Numbered from the stretch's first letter, positions 50,829 through 60,197 are shown. The stretch is 64,000 bases of DNA from Solirubrobacterales bacterium (GCA_003138355.1 PLFX01000029.1:1-64000), one strand, 5' to 3'. Numbers and translations are program-made. The notes: generated from the letters alone by a model not told the origin.

Positions 50829-51278
50829 ATGAGCGACCGTCCGTTGAGGATCTCGATGGTCGCGCTTGCTGCGATCGGCGTCGCGGTCATGATCTACCTC
50901 ACAGTCCTCCACTACGACACCGCCGTGGTGCCGTGCCTCGCACGCAACAATCCTTGCGAGGCGGTGCAGCCCTCGATCTACTCCAAGCTCGCCGGCGTGC
51001 CCGTCGCGGTGCTTAGGCTGATCGGCTACGTCGCGATGCTCGCCGCGCTGCTGGCGCCCGACCGCGACTATCTGAGGCTCGCAGCGCTCGCCGTCGCGCT
51101 GTTCGGCGTCATTTTCAGCGGCTACCTCACCTACCGCGAGATCTTCACGCTGAAGATGATCTGCGAGTGGCGCGTGACTAGCGCCGGCATCATGGTGGTG
51201 CTGCTGATCGGGGCGATCGCGCGCTCCTGGCGCGGCTTGGACTCCTCGGCCGGCGGCGAGGCCCCGGCGTCCTCATAG
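50829..51278 (+). CDS. vitamin K epoxide reductase (VKOR) family protein with CXXR in place of CXXC
   Basis: NNPCEAVQPSIYSKLAGVPVAVLRLIGY...YLTYREIFTLKMICEWRVTSAG. Confidence 0.75.
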   Translation: MSDRPLRISMVALAAIGVAVMIYLTVLHYDTAVVPCLARNNPCEAVQPSIYSKLAGVPVAVLRLIGYVAMLAALLAPDRDYLRLAALAVALFGVIFSGYLTYREIFTLKMICEWRVTSAGIMVVLLIGAIARSWRGLDSSAGGEAPASS

Positions 51279-51619
51279 CCCGCACGTGCGGCAGCTCCCA
51301 GTTCGTGGAGAACGATGGTGCGAAGCCGGCCGTGAGGGTCGGCGAGCACGGCTGGCTTGCGATCTGCGGTCATGACGAGGCATCGCGTGGCGGGATGGCG
51401 CGGCGCGCGCTCGAGCCCTATCGCAAGACGCAAGGTTGGGCGGAAGAGCGGTGGGGCGCCCCGCTGAATCGAGACAAGCCACCGGAACTTCATCGGAGCG
51501 CGGGTCGAAGCTCGGGCTCGCCGACGGTTGCCCTAGATGACACGCTGCCGCAAACCACGGGAGCAGCCACCAGCCTTTCGTCGAGTCCCACGTTCGCGCC
51601 GGCGAGCCTTTGCGACTGC

Positions 51620-51673
51620 GTTCGATCAAGTTGCGGAGGGGGCGGTGTCTTGTGTGGCGCGTTGGGTGAGCCA
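51620..51673. repeat. direct repeat copy A (relic of LysR gene 3' end)
   Basis: 49/54 match by eye to 55532-55585; minus-strand translation WLTQRATQDTAPSAT* resembles LysR C-terminus WLTQHTTQNTAPAAT*. Confidence 0.7.
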
Positions 51674-51915
51674 AGCTCTTGCCGGAGATGCAGCTGCACG
51701 CCGACTGGGCCGTAACGATGGGCTGCGACGACGCCTGCCCCCTACGTGCCGACGACGAACCCCGGCCGAGGCACCCCGTCAAGCTAAGACCCATCCCACC
51801 GTAAGCTCGCCTGGCGTCCGCCGCTAGCAGACTGCAGGCGCGGCTGGCGGTTCGTGGCCTCGCGGCATCGATACGCGAACGTCGTAGCCCGGACCATCCA
51901 AACGAGTGGCTGTGG

Positions 51916-52137
51916 CTATGCGGCCTTGCGCATGGCCTGTGCGCGCTCGGCGGCGGCGCAGCGGCTGCAGCGCAGGTGACGGACTGACGGACTGACCTGG
52001 ACCTCACGGTTGATGACAGCCGTGAACGTGAGGTGGTCCTCGGACTCGACTAGGTGCTCGGCGCAGAGGCCGGCGCCGCAGCGGCCGCAGACGGCGACGG
52101 CGGGGGTTGTGTGTGGGTGGCAGTCCAGGCAGTTCAC
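51916..52137 (-). CDS. DUF2180 family small zinc-ribbon protein
   Basis: MNCLDCHPHTTPAVAVCGRCGAGLCAEHLVE. Confidence 0.8.
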   Translation of the reverse strand: MNCLDCHPHTTPAVAVCGRCGAGLCAEHLVESEDHLTFTAVINREVQVSPSVRHLRCSRCAAAERAQAMRKAA

Positions 52138-52175
52138 TGTGTCTCGGTTCTTGAGCGTCGTAGGCAGACCGACTT

Positions 52176-53327
52176 CTATGCCGTCACGGTAGGAGCTGGA
52201 ATGTGTGCGACCGGGACTGTTTTGACGGGTGCGGCATCAGCGAGTTGGGGCTCGGGCGGCCACCAGCGGCGGCGTAGCCACAGCGCGACATAGACGAGCG
52301 TGACGAGCACGGGTACCTCGATGAGCGGGCCGACGACGCCGGCGAGCGCCTGCCCGGACGTGGCGCCCCACACGCCGACGGCGACGGCGATGGCGAGTTC
52401 GAAGTCGTTGCCGGCGACCGTGAACGCGAGCGTGGCCGTCTTCTCGTAGCCGAGCTTCATCGCCTTGCCGACGAGGAAGCCGAGCGTCCACATGCTCGCG
52501 AAGTAGCAGAGCAGCGGCAGGGCGATGCGCGCGACTGTCAGCGGCGCGGCGGTGATGTGGTGGCCCTGAATGGCGAACAGGACGACAATCGTGAACAGCA
52601 GTCCGTAGAGCGTCAGCGGCGCGATGCGCGGTATGACCTTCGCTTCGAACCACACGCGGCCGTGCGTGCGCAGCCCCCAGCGTCGGGTGGCATAGCCGGC
52701 TGTCAGCGGGATGCCGAGGAAGATGAGCGTCGTCCGCGCGACCTCCCAGATGCTGATCGTGAAGCCCTGGGTGTTCAGGCCGAGCAGGTGCGGCAGCTCG
52801 TTCAAGTAGAACCAGCCGAGCAGCGCGTAGGCGGCGACCTGGAAGATGGCGTTGAAGATGACGAGGACGGCGGCGCGGTCGCGGTCGCCGCCGGCGAGGT
52901 CGTTCCAAACCAGCACCATCGCGATACAGCGCGCGAGCCCGACGACGATGACGCCGGTGCGGTACGCGGGCTCGTTGGCGAGAAACACCCAGGCCAGCGT
53001 GAACATGACGGGTGGCGCGACGACCCAGGAGAGGAACAGCGAGACACCGAACATGCGGCCATCGCCGCGCATCTTGCCCATGTCCTCGTAGCGGACCTTC
53101 GTGAGGACCGGGTACATCATCAGCAACAGGCCCAGGGCTATGGGAACGCTGACGGAGCCGACCTGCAGCGCGTTCAGCGCTGTGTTCAGTCCCGGCACCA
53201 GCGAGCCCAGGCCGAGGCCGGAGGCCATTGCCGTGGCAATCCACAGCGGCAGGAAGCGGTCGAGCGTCGACAGGCGCCGGATGACCGCTACCTCGTCCGT
53301 CACCGTGGGGGCGGTCAACTCAGCCAT
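52176..53327 (-). CDS. acr3: ACR3 family arsenite efflux transporter
   Basis: LSTLDRFLPLWIATAMASGLGLGSLVPG; GLARCIAMVLVWNDLAGGD; AGNDFELAIAVAVG. Confidence 0.95.
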   Translation of the reverse strand: MAELTAPTVTDEVAVIRRLSTLDRFLPLWIATAMASGLGLGSLVPGLNTALNALQVGSVSVPIALGLLLMMYPVLTKVRYEDMGKMRGDGRMFGVSLFLSWVVAPPVMFTLAWVFLANEPAYRTGVIVVGLARCIAMVLVWNDLAGGDRDRAAVLVIFNAIFQVAAYALLGWFYLNELPHLLGLNTQGFTISIWEVARTTLIFLGIPLTAGYATRRWGLRTHGRVWFEAKVIPRIAPLTLYGLLFTIVVLFAIQGHHITAAPLTVARIALPLLCYFASMWTLGFLVGKAMKLGYEKTATLAFTVAGNDFELAIAVAVGVWGATSGQALAGVVGPLIEVPVLVTLVYVALWLRRRWWPPEPQLADAAPVKTVPVAHIPAPTVTA

Positions 53328-53659
53328 CCGGTCAGGTCATCGAACGCGCCAGGAGCGATGGAGTAGTAGGCCCACCGGTGGCGGCGCTCGACTGTGACCA
53401 GGCCTGCATCCACGAGCTTGTTGATGTGGTGGGAGAGCGTGGACTGCGGAACGTCGAACAGCGGAATCAGCTGGCACTGGCACAGTGGCCCGTTGTGCCG
53501 ACGCAAGAGGTCCAGAACGTCGACGCGGAGCGGTTCGGCGAGCGCCTTGCCGACGGCGGCGATGCGCTCCGTATCAAGCGAAGCATCGAGCGGCGTCGAT
53601 GGCGCAGCGCACGAGGCGGCGGGCGGTCCGGCGGGAGATATCGTGCTGGGCATGCTCAT
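53315..53659 (-). CDS. arsR: ArsR family arsenic-responsive regulator
   Basis: ALAEPLRVDVLDLLRRHNGPLCQCQLIPLFDVPQSTLSHHINKLVDAGLV; overlaps acr3 start. Confidence 0.9.
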   Translation of the reverse strand: MSMPSTISPAGPPAASCAAPSTPLDASLDTERIAAVGKALAEPLRVDVLDLLRRHNGPLCQCQLIPLFDVPQSTLSHHINKLVDAGLVTVERRHRWAYYSIAPGAFDDLTGWLS

Positions 53660-53661
53660 AT

Positions 53662-53719
53662 CGAAAGATGTCGGTACGAACAGCGTAGCACTCCCACGCC
53701 GTCATATCAGTATCTTTCG
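53662..53719. promoter_or_regulatory. putative ars promoter inverted repeat
   Basis: CGAAAGAT (53662-53669) ... ATCTTTCG (53712-53719) upstream of arsR. Confidence 0.4.
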
Positions 53720-54026
53720 TTTCGAAGCCAGACACGTGCGAGCGTCACCTTGCACGGCTATGTAGGCAGGACACGCTCTAGGAGGCTGGGCTGCGCGCAG
53801 TGCTCGCCTCCACGCACTACCGCGCCGTTCGCTCCGACGGGAGTGTCCTCGCGTAGGCAGGCACGAGGACTCGCATCGCTTGATCGTCGGTGATCCAGGG
53901 GCATGCGGCGATCCGCGGAAAGCGCGGTTCCCGCGCAGTGGACGCCCGCATCGGCCGAGCCTGTCTGGGTCAATGCAGACTGGACGCTGGCGGTGGGCGC
54001 TCGCGGCAATGCGCAAAGCTCTGACC

Positions 54027-54658
54027 ATGGCTGCTGGCCGCGCCCACTGGGAGCGCACCTATACAGACAGGACGGTCGACCAGGTGAGCTGGTACGAGCC
54101 GCAACCACGACGCTCCCTCGCGCTTATCGAAGCGACGAAGCTCGGCCATGACGCAGGGATTCTCGACGTTGGCGGGGGTGCTTCGAGCCTTGCGGCGCGG
54201 CTCGTGGGACTGGGCTACAGCGACCTCACAGTCGCGGATATTGCGCCCGCCGCGCTTGCCCACGCCAGACCGCGCTCGGCAGCGACGCGGCACGCATCAC
54301 CTGGGTCGAGGCCGACATCCGCAGCCACGATTTCGGCCGTTGGTATGACCTGTGGCACGATCGTGCCGTGTTCCACTTCATGGTCGAGCCGGCGGATCGG
54401 GAGGGCTACCTCCACGTGCTGCGCAAGACGCTGCGACCAGGCGGCCACGTCATCCTCGCGACCTTCGGGCCGCAAGGACCCACCCAATGCAGCGGCCTCC
54501 CGGTCGAGCGCTACGGCGCAGAGGACGTGCAACGGGTCCTCGGCGACGGCTTCGAACTCTTATCGTCCACGCTCGGCGATCACCGTACGCCCTCCGGGCG
54601 CAGCCAACAGTTCCACTACGCGCACCTGCGGCAGCGGGCAAACGCCGACGCTACCTGA
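54027..54658 (+). pseudogene. class I SAM-dependent methyltransferase, apparently frameshifted
   Basis: RAHWERTYTDRTVDQVSWYEPQP...ILDVGGGASSLAARL in one frame; ALGSDAARITWVEADIRSHDFGRWYDLWHDRAVFHF... continues in another. Confidence 0.7.
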
Positions 54659-55007
54659 CTGGAGCGCCGTCACTGCAGGCGTTCGACAGGAGCGTTCCCA
54701 GCGGTCTTCTCGGACCTCCCGTTCGTGAGTCACTGCGGGAGCAACAGAATCCCGGAGGTCGCAGAAATGCACGGTTGGCAGATGCCGCAGGCCGTCGTTG
54801 CCAACGACACTTCAAACCAGCGCGACAGGAGCGGGATCATGCGAGCCAGCCTCGCCCCAAGCAGCCACGAAGGATGATAGACCCACCCGGCGCGACGGAA
54901 GCGACGAGTTGGTCCGTCATTTGCGGCTGAACGGTGCGGCACCCGCCGACAAGCGCCTCGCAGAGCGAGGGTACACTGCGCGACGACTCTGAAAGCGAGG
55001 CTTTGTT

Positions 55008-55295
55008 GTGTACTACAACGGAGACCATATGGGCGCCGGCGGCTGGGTTCTCATGGCGATCATCATGGTCGTACTGCTGGGCCTGCTTGTGGCGTTCATC
55101 GTGTGGCTCGTCGGGGACCAGCGGCGCCGCCCACACCGCGACCACTACCCGGTCGGCGGGTCCGCGAGCGAGATCCTCGATCGCCGCCTCGCCACGGGCG
55201 AGATCAGCGTCCAGGAATACGAGCGCGTCAAGGCCAGCCTCGCAGCACCGGCAGGCCCTCCACCCTCGACCACCGAGCCGCCAACCGCGCCATAG
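55008..55295 (+). CDS. SHOCT domain-containing membrane protein
   Basis: one TM segment then ASEILDRRLATGEISVQEYERVKASL. Confidence 0.75.
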   Translation: MYYNGDHMGAGGWVLMAIIMVVLLGLLVAFIVWLVGDQRRRPHRDHYPVGGSASEILDRRLATGEISVQEYERVKASLAAPAGPPPSTTEPPTAP

Positions 55296-55531
55296 ATCCA
55301 GGCACGACGGCTGGCTTGAAAGGCGCGATCCGCAACGAGGCGAGGATCACCTGCCCACTATGCGGCACGTAGGCGAGGGAGACGATGCCCGAGAACGCGT
55401 GCCAACACCCCTACCGCTGCACAGGCAGTGGCGGCCCGCTGACGCCCAAGGGGGCGTTTTTCCGACAGTCTCCGCGACCGGTGGCCTGCCTGGTCTCGGG
55501 CTGCCGGTGGCTTGTCCGGTGTTGCGGCGGG

Positions 55532-55585
55532 GTTCGATCAGGTTGCGGCGGGGGCGGTGTTTTGTGTGGTGTGTTGGGTGAGCCA
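55532..55585. repeat. direct repeat copy B (LysR 3' end)
   Basis: see copy A at 51620-51673. Confidence 0.7.
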
Positions 55586-56473
55586 GCGCCAGAAGCTGCG
55601 GGCGGCAGCGGTGGCCGCGGGTCGTCGTCGGCGGACTGCGCGGAGTTCTCGCCCTAGATCGAGGTCGCGGATGGGTATGCCGGCGAGTGTGCCGGCGCGT
55701 TGTTCGGCGCTGATTGCGAGTCGCGACATCAGCGTGAATCCGCCTGCGACGAGGGCGCGTTTGAGGCTTTCGGCGCTCGCGGCTTCTAGGGTTGGGGTTA
55801 GTTCGACTCCAGCGGCGCTGAGAGCGGCTGTCGCGACGGCGCGCGTGCCTGACGCTGTCTCTCTGCTCAGGTAGGTCTGGCTGGGTAGTTCGCGGGCCGC
55901 GATCGATTTCCGTCTGGCCCAGCGGTGCCCCGTTGCGACGACGACGACGAGCTCGTCGCGAGCCACGGTGAGCGACTCGAGGCCGTCGAGCTCGTCGAGG
56001 CCTTCGACGAAGCCGATTTCGCTGCGGCCATCGCGGATTGCATCGAGAACTCCTCGCGAGTTGACGATCTCCAGTTGGGGATGCACGTCGGGTCGCTCAG
56101 CGCGGAACTGGGATAGCCAGTCGGGTAGAAGGAACTCGCCGATTGTGTGGCTCGCGCTCAGCCGCAGGGTGAGGCTGGCATCGGCGTGTGCTGCTGCGGC
56201 GGCTTGGTTGACGCTTTCGAGCTGCGCGAGTGCCTGTTTCGCGGGGAGGTAGATCAGGCGGCCGAGGTCGGTCGGGCGCGCGCCGAAGCGTCCGCGTTCC
56301 AGCAGTCTCCCGCCGAGGCGTCGCTCCAAAGATTGGATGCGTTTCGTCGCTGCGGACTGGGTTAGCTGTAGCGAGTCGGCGGCGCCCTGGACGCTGCCGG
56401 TGTCGACCGCTGCCACGAATGCTGCCAGCTCGCCTCCGGAGGGCGGATTGGCGGGTGATGTCGTGGTGGGCAT
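55538..56473 (-). CDS. LysR family transcriptional regulator
   Basis: FVAAVDTGSVQGAADSLQLTQSAATKRIQSLERRLGGRLLERG. Confidence 0.9.
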   Translation of the reverse strand: MPTTTSPANPPSGGELAAFVAAVDTGSVQGAADSLQLTQSAATKRIQSLERRLGGRLLERGRFGARPTDLGRLIYLPAKQALAQLESVNQAAAAAHADASLTLRLSASHTIGEFLLPDWLSQFRAERPDVHPQLEIVNSRGVLDAIRDGRSEIGFVEGLDELDGLESLTVARDELVVVVATGHRWARRKSIAARELPSQTYLSRETASGTRAVATAALSAAGVELTPTLEAASAESLKRALVAGGFTLMSRLAISAEQRAGTLAGIPIRDLDLGRELRAVRRRRPAATAAARSFWRWLTQHTTQNTAPAAT

Positions 56474-56558
56474 CTTCCGAATCTAGCATTCCAGACAGGA
56501 ATACCTGCGTGTTCAGATCGACTGGTTCGCGTGGCCGGCGGCGACGACGATTGGGAGA

Positions 56559-57620
56559 ATGCAATCCGGACCGCTGGCACCCGCGCGACTTGGTGCTGTC
56601 GTGCGTGGCTCGGGCCGGGACGCTCCCGGCACCGGGCGGCGTCCCGGGTTGGCGCTAGCGGTCGCTGTCGCCGCCGTTGCGACCGTCGCCGCGCACTGGA
56701 TACCGATCGTGGGCGGCCCCGTGCTTGGGATCGTGCTCGGCGTGTCGCTGGCAACGGCACATCGGCCGAGCCGAGCGCTCGAGCCCGGGATTGCTTTTGC
56801 CGGTAGATCTGTGTTGCAGGTCGCGGTGGTCGTGCTCGGGGCGCAGCTGTCGCTTGGCGAGGTCGTGAGCATCGGGTTGCGTTCGCTGCCCGTCCTTCTG
56901 GGAACGCTCGCGGTCTGCTTGCTCCTAGCCGCGGCTCTGGGCCGTCTGCTGCGCGTCCCGTCGGATTTGCGCACGCTGATCGGTGTCGGGACCGGGATCT
57001 GCGGAGCGTCGGCGATCGCCGCCGTTACTCCGGTTATCGATGCCGCGGCGATCGATGTCGCCTACGCGATCTCAACGATCTTCCTGTTCAACATCGCAGC
57101 CGTGATCCTGTTTCCGATCCTCGGCCACGCGCTGGGATTGGGCCAGCAGGCGTTCGGTGTGTTTGCGGGGACGGCCGTCAATGACATGTCCTCGGTCGTT
57201 GCGGCTGCGACGACCTACGGCAGCGGCGCCGCGCACACGGCCGTGGTGGTCAAGCTCACGCGGACGCTGATGATCATCCCGATCTGCGTCGTTCTCGCGA
57301 TCGGCGAGCGCCGCCACGACAGAGCATCGCGAGCCCATCGCTTCTCCGCTCGATCAGTCCTCAAGCTGGTGCCGGCATTCCTGTTCGGGTTCCTTGCGCT
57401 CGCGGCGGCCAACAGCGCGGGCCTGATCCCCGCCTCAACTCACCATGCACTCACCGAGGTGGCGACGCTGCTGATCACGGTCGCGCTCTCAGCGATCGGC
57501 CTGTCGACCGACCTCGCCGGCTTCAAGCGAACTGGCGCGCGACCGATCCTGCTCGGCGCGGCGCTTTGGGTAGCGGTCTCGGCAACGAGTCTCGGGCTCC
57601 AAAGCCTGACCGGCCTATGA
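56559..57620 (+). CDS. YeiH family (UPF0324) putative sulfate exporter
   Basis: VGTGICGASAIAAVTPVIDA; FAGTAVNDMSSVVAAATTYG; divergent from LysR. Confidence 0.9.
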   Translation: MQSGPLAPARLGAVVRGSGRDAPGTGRRPGLALAVAVAAVATVAAHWIPIVGGPVLGIVLGVSLATAHRPSRALEPGIAFAGRSVLQVAVVVLGAQLSLGEVVSIGLRSLPVLLGTLAVCLLLAAALGRLLRVPSDLRTLIGVGTGICGASAIAAVTPVIDAAAIDVAYAISTIFLFNIAAVILFPILGHALGLGQQAFGVFAGTAVNDMSSVVAAATTYGSGAAHTAVVVKLTRTLMIIPICVVLAIGERRHDRASRAHRFSARSVLKLVPAFLFGFLALAAANSAGLIPASTHHALTEVATLLITVALSAIGLSTDLAGFKRTGARPILLGAALWVAVSATSLGLQSLTGL

Positions 57621-57673
57621 GCACTCGGATTCGCCCCCGGCCGGCGCACCGGTCACCCTAATCCCACAGGCAA

Positions 57674-57687
57674 ACAGTTGTGTAGAT
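57674..57687. promoter_or_regulatory. putative operator, motif copy 1 (ACAGTTGTGTAGAT)
   Basis: Shared with 59255-59268, 59318-59330 (rc) and 59385-59400. Confidence 0.5.
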
Positions 57688-57701
57688 GCTACTGTTGGGC
57701 T

Positions 57702-58193
57702 GTGAACGGTGCTCTGGATCGCATGCAGCGTAGGGCGGTGCCGATGCGGGTTCCGCGAGCTGTCGCTGGTGAGGTCGGGCTGTTCGAGGTTGACGCGACT
57801 TGGGGGGTGATCCAGCCCTTGAAGCTTGACGCGCGTGTCGAGACTGTGGGGGAACTCGAGCTGCGCGAGCACGCGCGCGCAGGAGCGCTGCTCGTCGATG
57901 TCCGCCTGCGCCGCTACCTCGGCGGCGGCACGATTCCGGGCGCCGTCAACATCCCAAGAGCCGAGATCGTCGAGCGGCGTGACGAGCTTGGTGACGGGGT
58001 GGTCGTCGTCTTTTGCAATGGGCCGCAGTGTCCGGCGAGCGGCCAGGCAATCGCGGCGCTGCTGTCCGTCGGTTGGCCGGCTGGCTCGCTGCGCTATTAC
58101 CGCGGCGGGATTCACGACTGGGTCACACTCGGGCTGCCTTTGGCGCCGACCGTACCCGCACCGCCCCGAGCGCCGGCGAGCGTGGCGAGGTGA
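57702..58193 (+). CDS. rhodanese-like domain protein
   Basis: ALLVDVRLRRYLGGGTIPGAVNIP...VVVVFCNGPQCPASGQAI. Confidence 0.85.
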   Translation: MNGALDRMQRRAVPMRVPRAVAGEVGLFEVDATWGVIQPLKLDARVETVGELELREHARAGALLVDVRLRRYLGGGTIPGAVNIPRAEIVERRDELGDGVVVVFCNGPQCPASGQAIAALLSVGWPAGSLRYYRGGIHDWVTLGLPLAPTVPAPPRAPASVAR

Positions 58194-58206
58194 GGCGCGC
58201 ACAGTG

Positions 58207-58803
58207 ATGGCGGAACGCGACCCGAAGAAGTTCGACCCCGCCCGCGCGGCGAGCCTCGACGCAGCGGAACGCGAGGACTACCTGCCCAGCGAGAAGCTCG
58301 TCGCACTGCTCGAGCTCGACGGCAGCGAGACCGTCCTCGACTACGGCGCAGGCACCGGCCGACTGGCACTGCTCGCCGCGGAGAGAGCGCCGGGAGGGCG
58401 CGTGGTCGCGGTCGATGAGAGCCCGGAAATGATCGAGCACCTGAAGCGCCGTCTCGCCGCGGCGCCGAACACCGAGGCAGTGCTGATAGTCGCCAACCAG
58501 GTGCCGCTCGCCGACCACGTCGTCGATCGGATCCTCGCTGTCAACCTGCTGCACGAGATTCGCGGCGAGGGGGCGCTCAGCGAGATGCGCCGCGTCCTGG
58601 CACCGATGGGCGTGCTGCTCGTGGTCGACTGGGAACGCGGCGGGAGGAGACAGGGCGGGCCACCCGACGAGATCCTTTACACGGCCGGCGAAGCGGCCAG
58701 CGAACTGCGTTCCAACGGATTTGACACGGCGGAGATCGACGCCGGACTGCCGTTTCACTTCGCAATCCGAGCGACCCCACCGGCCGACACCAACAGCTAC
58801 TGA
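58207..58803 (+). CDS. class I SAM-dependent methyltransferase
   Basis: ETVLDYGAGTGRLALLAAERAPGGRVVAVDESPEM. Confidence 0.9.
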   Translation: MAERDPKKFDPARAASLDAAEREDYLPSEKLVALLELDGSETVLDYGAGTGRLALLAAERAPGGRVVAVDESPEMIEHLKRRLAAAPNTEAVLIVANQVPLADHVVDRILAVNLLHEIRGEGALSEMRRVLAPMGVLLVVDWERGGRRQGGPPDEILYTAGEAASELRSNGFDTAEIDAGLPFHFAIRATPPADTNSY

Positions 58804-58874
58804 GGCGCGAATAGCAGGACGCGCGTCCTCGCGTAGGCGGGCTCGCGTACTTGGTGGCCCGTGTGGTGCGCCGC

Positions 58875-59231
58875 TCAGGCGGCCGTTACGGACTGGAGGG
58901 CTGCGTCGAGCTCGTTGAGTTGGCGTCGCACGCCGCCACAGACCTGTTCGCAGAGCTCGAACACGCCGTCGTCGGCGATCGCGTAGTTCACGTGGTTGCC
59001 ATTCTTGGTGCGCGTGACCATGCCGGCGGCGTGGAGGATGGCGAGGTGCTTGGAGACGTTTTGCTGGGTCGCTCCGACGGCCTCCTGGAGCTCGCTGACG
59101 GTTGCGCTGCGCTCACGCAGCTGGTCCAAGAGCTTGATTCGCATCGGCTCGGAAAGCACGCGAAAGCGCTGCGCGATCAGCTCGATCAGCGGGTCCGAAA
59201 GCGGGTGCGTGACGGTCAGAACCCGGGCCAC
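58875..59231 (-). CDS. ArsR family helix-turn-helix regulator
   Basis: FRVLSEPMRIKLLDQLRERSATVSELQEAVGATQQNVSKHLAILHAAGMV; FELCEQVC near C-terminus. Confidence 0.9.
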   Translation of the reverse strand: MARVLTVTHPLSDPLIELIAQRFRVLSEPMRIKLLDQLRERSATVSELQEAVGATQQNVSKHLAILHAAGMVTRTKNGNHVNYAIADDGVFELCEQVCGGVRRQLNELDAALQSVTAA

Positions 59232-59254
59232 AAAGCCAAGCGTAGCACGCCGTC

Positions 59255-59400
59255 ACAGTTGTGCAGTTGACGCAGTGAGGCCTGCCGGGCGCCCTCGAGG
59301 CACCGTCGACAGCCACCAATTGCACAACTGCACCGGCGTGCGGTTGACAAATGGCCGGCCTGGAGCTAGGCTGACGGCACAAGTACACAATTGTGTAGAT
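59255..59400. promoter_or_regulatory. cluster of three putative operator copies between arsR and DUF2892 gene
   Basis: ACAGTTGTGCAGTT (59255), rc CAGTTGTGCAATT (59318-59330), ACACAATTGTGTAGAT (59385, containing perfect palindrome ACACAATTGTGT). Confidence 0.6.
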
Positions 59401-59424
59401 CGCCACGCTGGTCTAGGAGCCAAG

Positions 59425-59703
59425 ATGCCCCCGAAGGATCAACCGCCGTCACGTTGGCCGCTGGAGCGAGCGCTGTTTGCGCTCACCGCCACGATCACGC
59501 TCCTGTCGGTCGGGCTTGGCGCGTTCGTATCGCGCTGGTTCCTGTTGGCCGCCGCGCTGGTCGGTGTCGGCCAATGGTTGTATGTCACCGTCGGTGACTG
59601 CCCCGGCGCGATGCTGCTACGCCGTGGCTGCCGGCTGCGCTCAGCGATCTACCCCAACGAAACCGTCCCCGCCGAGAAACCGGTCGTCCCGGCCGCGACC
59701 TGA
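59425..59703 (+). CDS. DUF2892/YgaP-TM-like membrane protein
   Basis: PLERALFALTATITLLSVGLGAFVSRWFLLAAALVGVGQWLYVTVGDCPGAMLLRRG. Confidence 0.8.
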   Translation: MPPKDQPPSRWPLERALFALTATITLLSVGLGAFVSRWFLLAAALVGVGQWLYVTVGDCPGAMLLRRGCRLRSAIYPNETVPAEKPVVPAAT

Positions 59704-59720
59704 ACGAAGGAAACCCAGTC

Positions 59721-60140
59721 ATGAGCTTCACAGCAAGTGCACGCTCAATCGACGGAACACTGCGGCACGAGATCGACGTCAACGGGCGCCACACGATCAT
59801 CACCGACGAGCCCGAAAGCGTGGGCGGCACAGACACCGCGCCGGCACCTCACGAGCTGCTGGCGGCGACGCTCGCCTCCTGTGTGTCAACGATGATCGTG
59901 CTGTACGCGCGCCGCCACGACTGGCATCTGGGGGACGTCCACGTCGACGTCGTCTACGACGCCGATACCAGCCCGCGGCACGTGGACATCGAGGTCCACC
60001 TCCCCGAAGGCCTCACCGGCGAGCAGGCCGACCGCCTCAAGCGCGTCGCCGATACCTGCCCCGTGCGCCGCGCACTCGAAGCCGGCTTTGCCTTCGAGGA
60101 ACGACTCGAGTTTGACCCGCCCCAGGCACTCCACGCCTGA
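59721..60140 (+). CDS. OsmC family protein
   Basis: DEPESVGGTDTAPAPHELLAATLASCVSTMIVLYARR...TCPVRRAL. Confidence 0.9.
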   Translation: MSFTASARSIDGTLRHEIDVNGRHTIITDEPESVGGTDTAPAPHELLAATLASCVSTMIVLYARRHDWHLGDVHVDVVYDADTSPRHVDIEVHLPEGLTGEQADRLKRVADTCPVRRALEAGFAFEERLEFDPPQALHA

Positions 60141-60197
60141 GCAAGACACCCCGGCGCCAACACGACGCCGGACAAACACGACGAAACGGAGGACGCG

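Noticed and set aside
53844-58841. GTCCTCGCGTAGGC(A/G)GGC at 53844-53861 and 58824-58841
   Set aside because: Only an 18-bp pair with no associated structure found elsewhere; could be chance in GC-rich DNA or a minor dispersed repeat.
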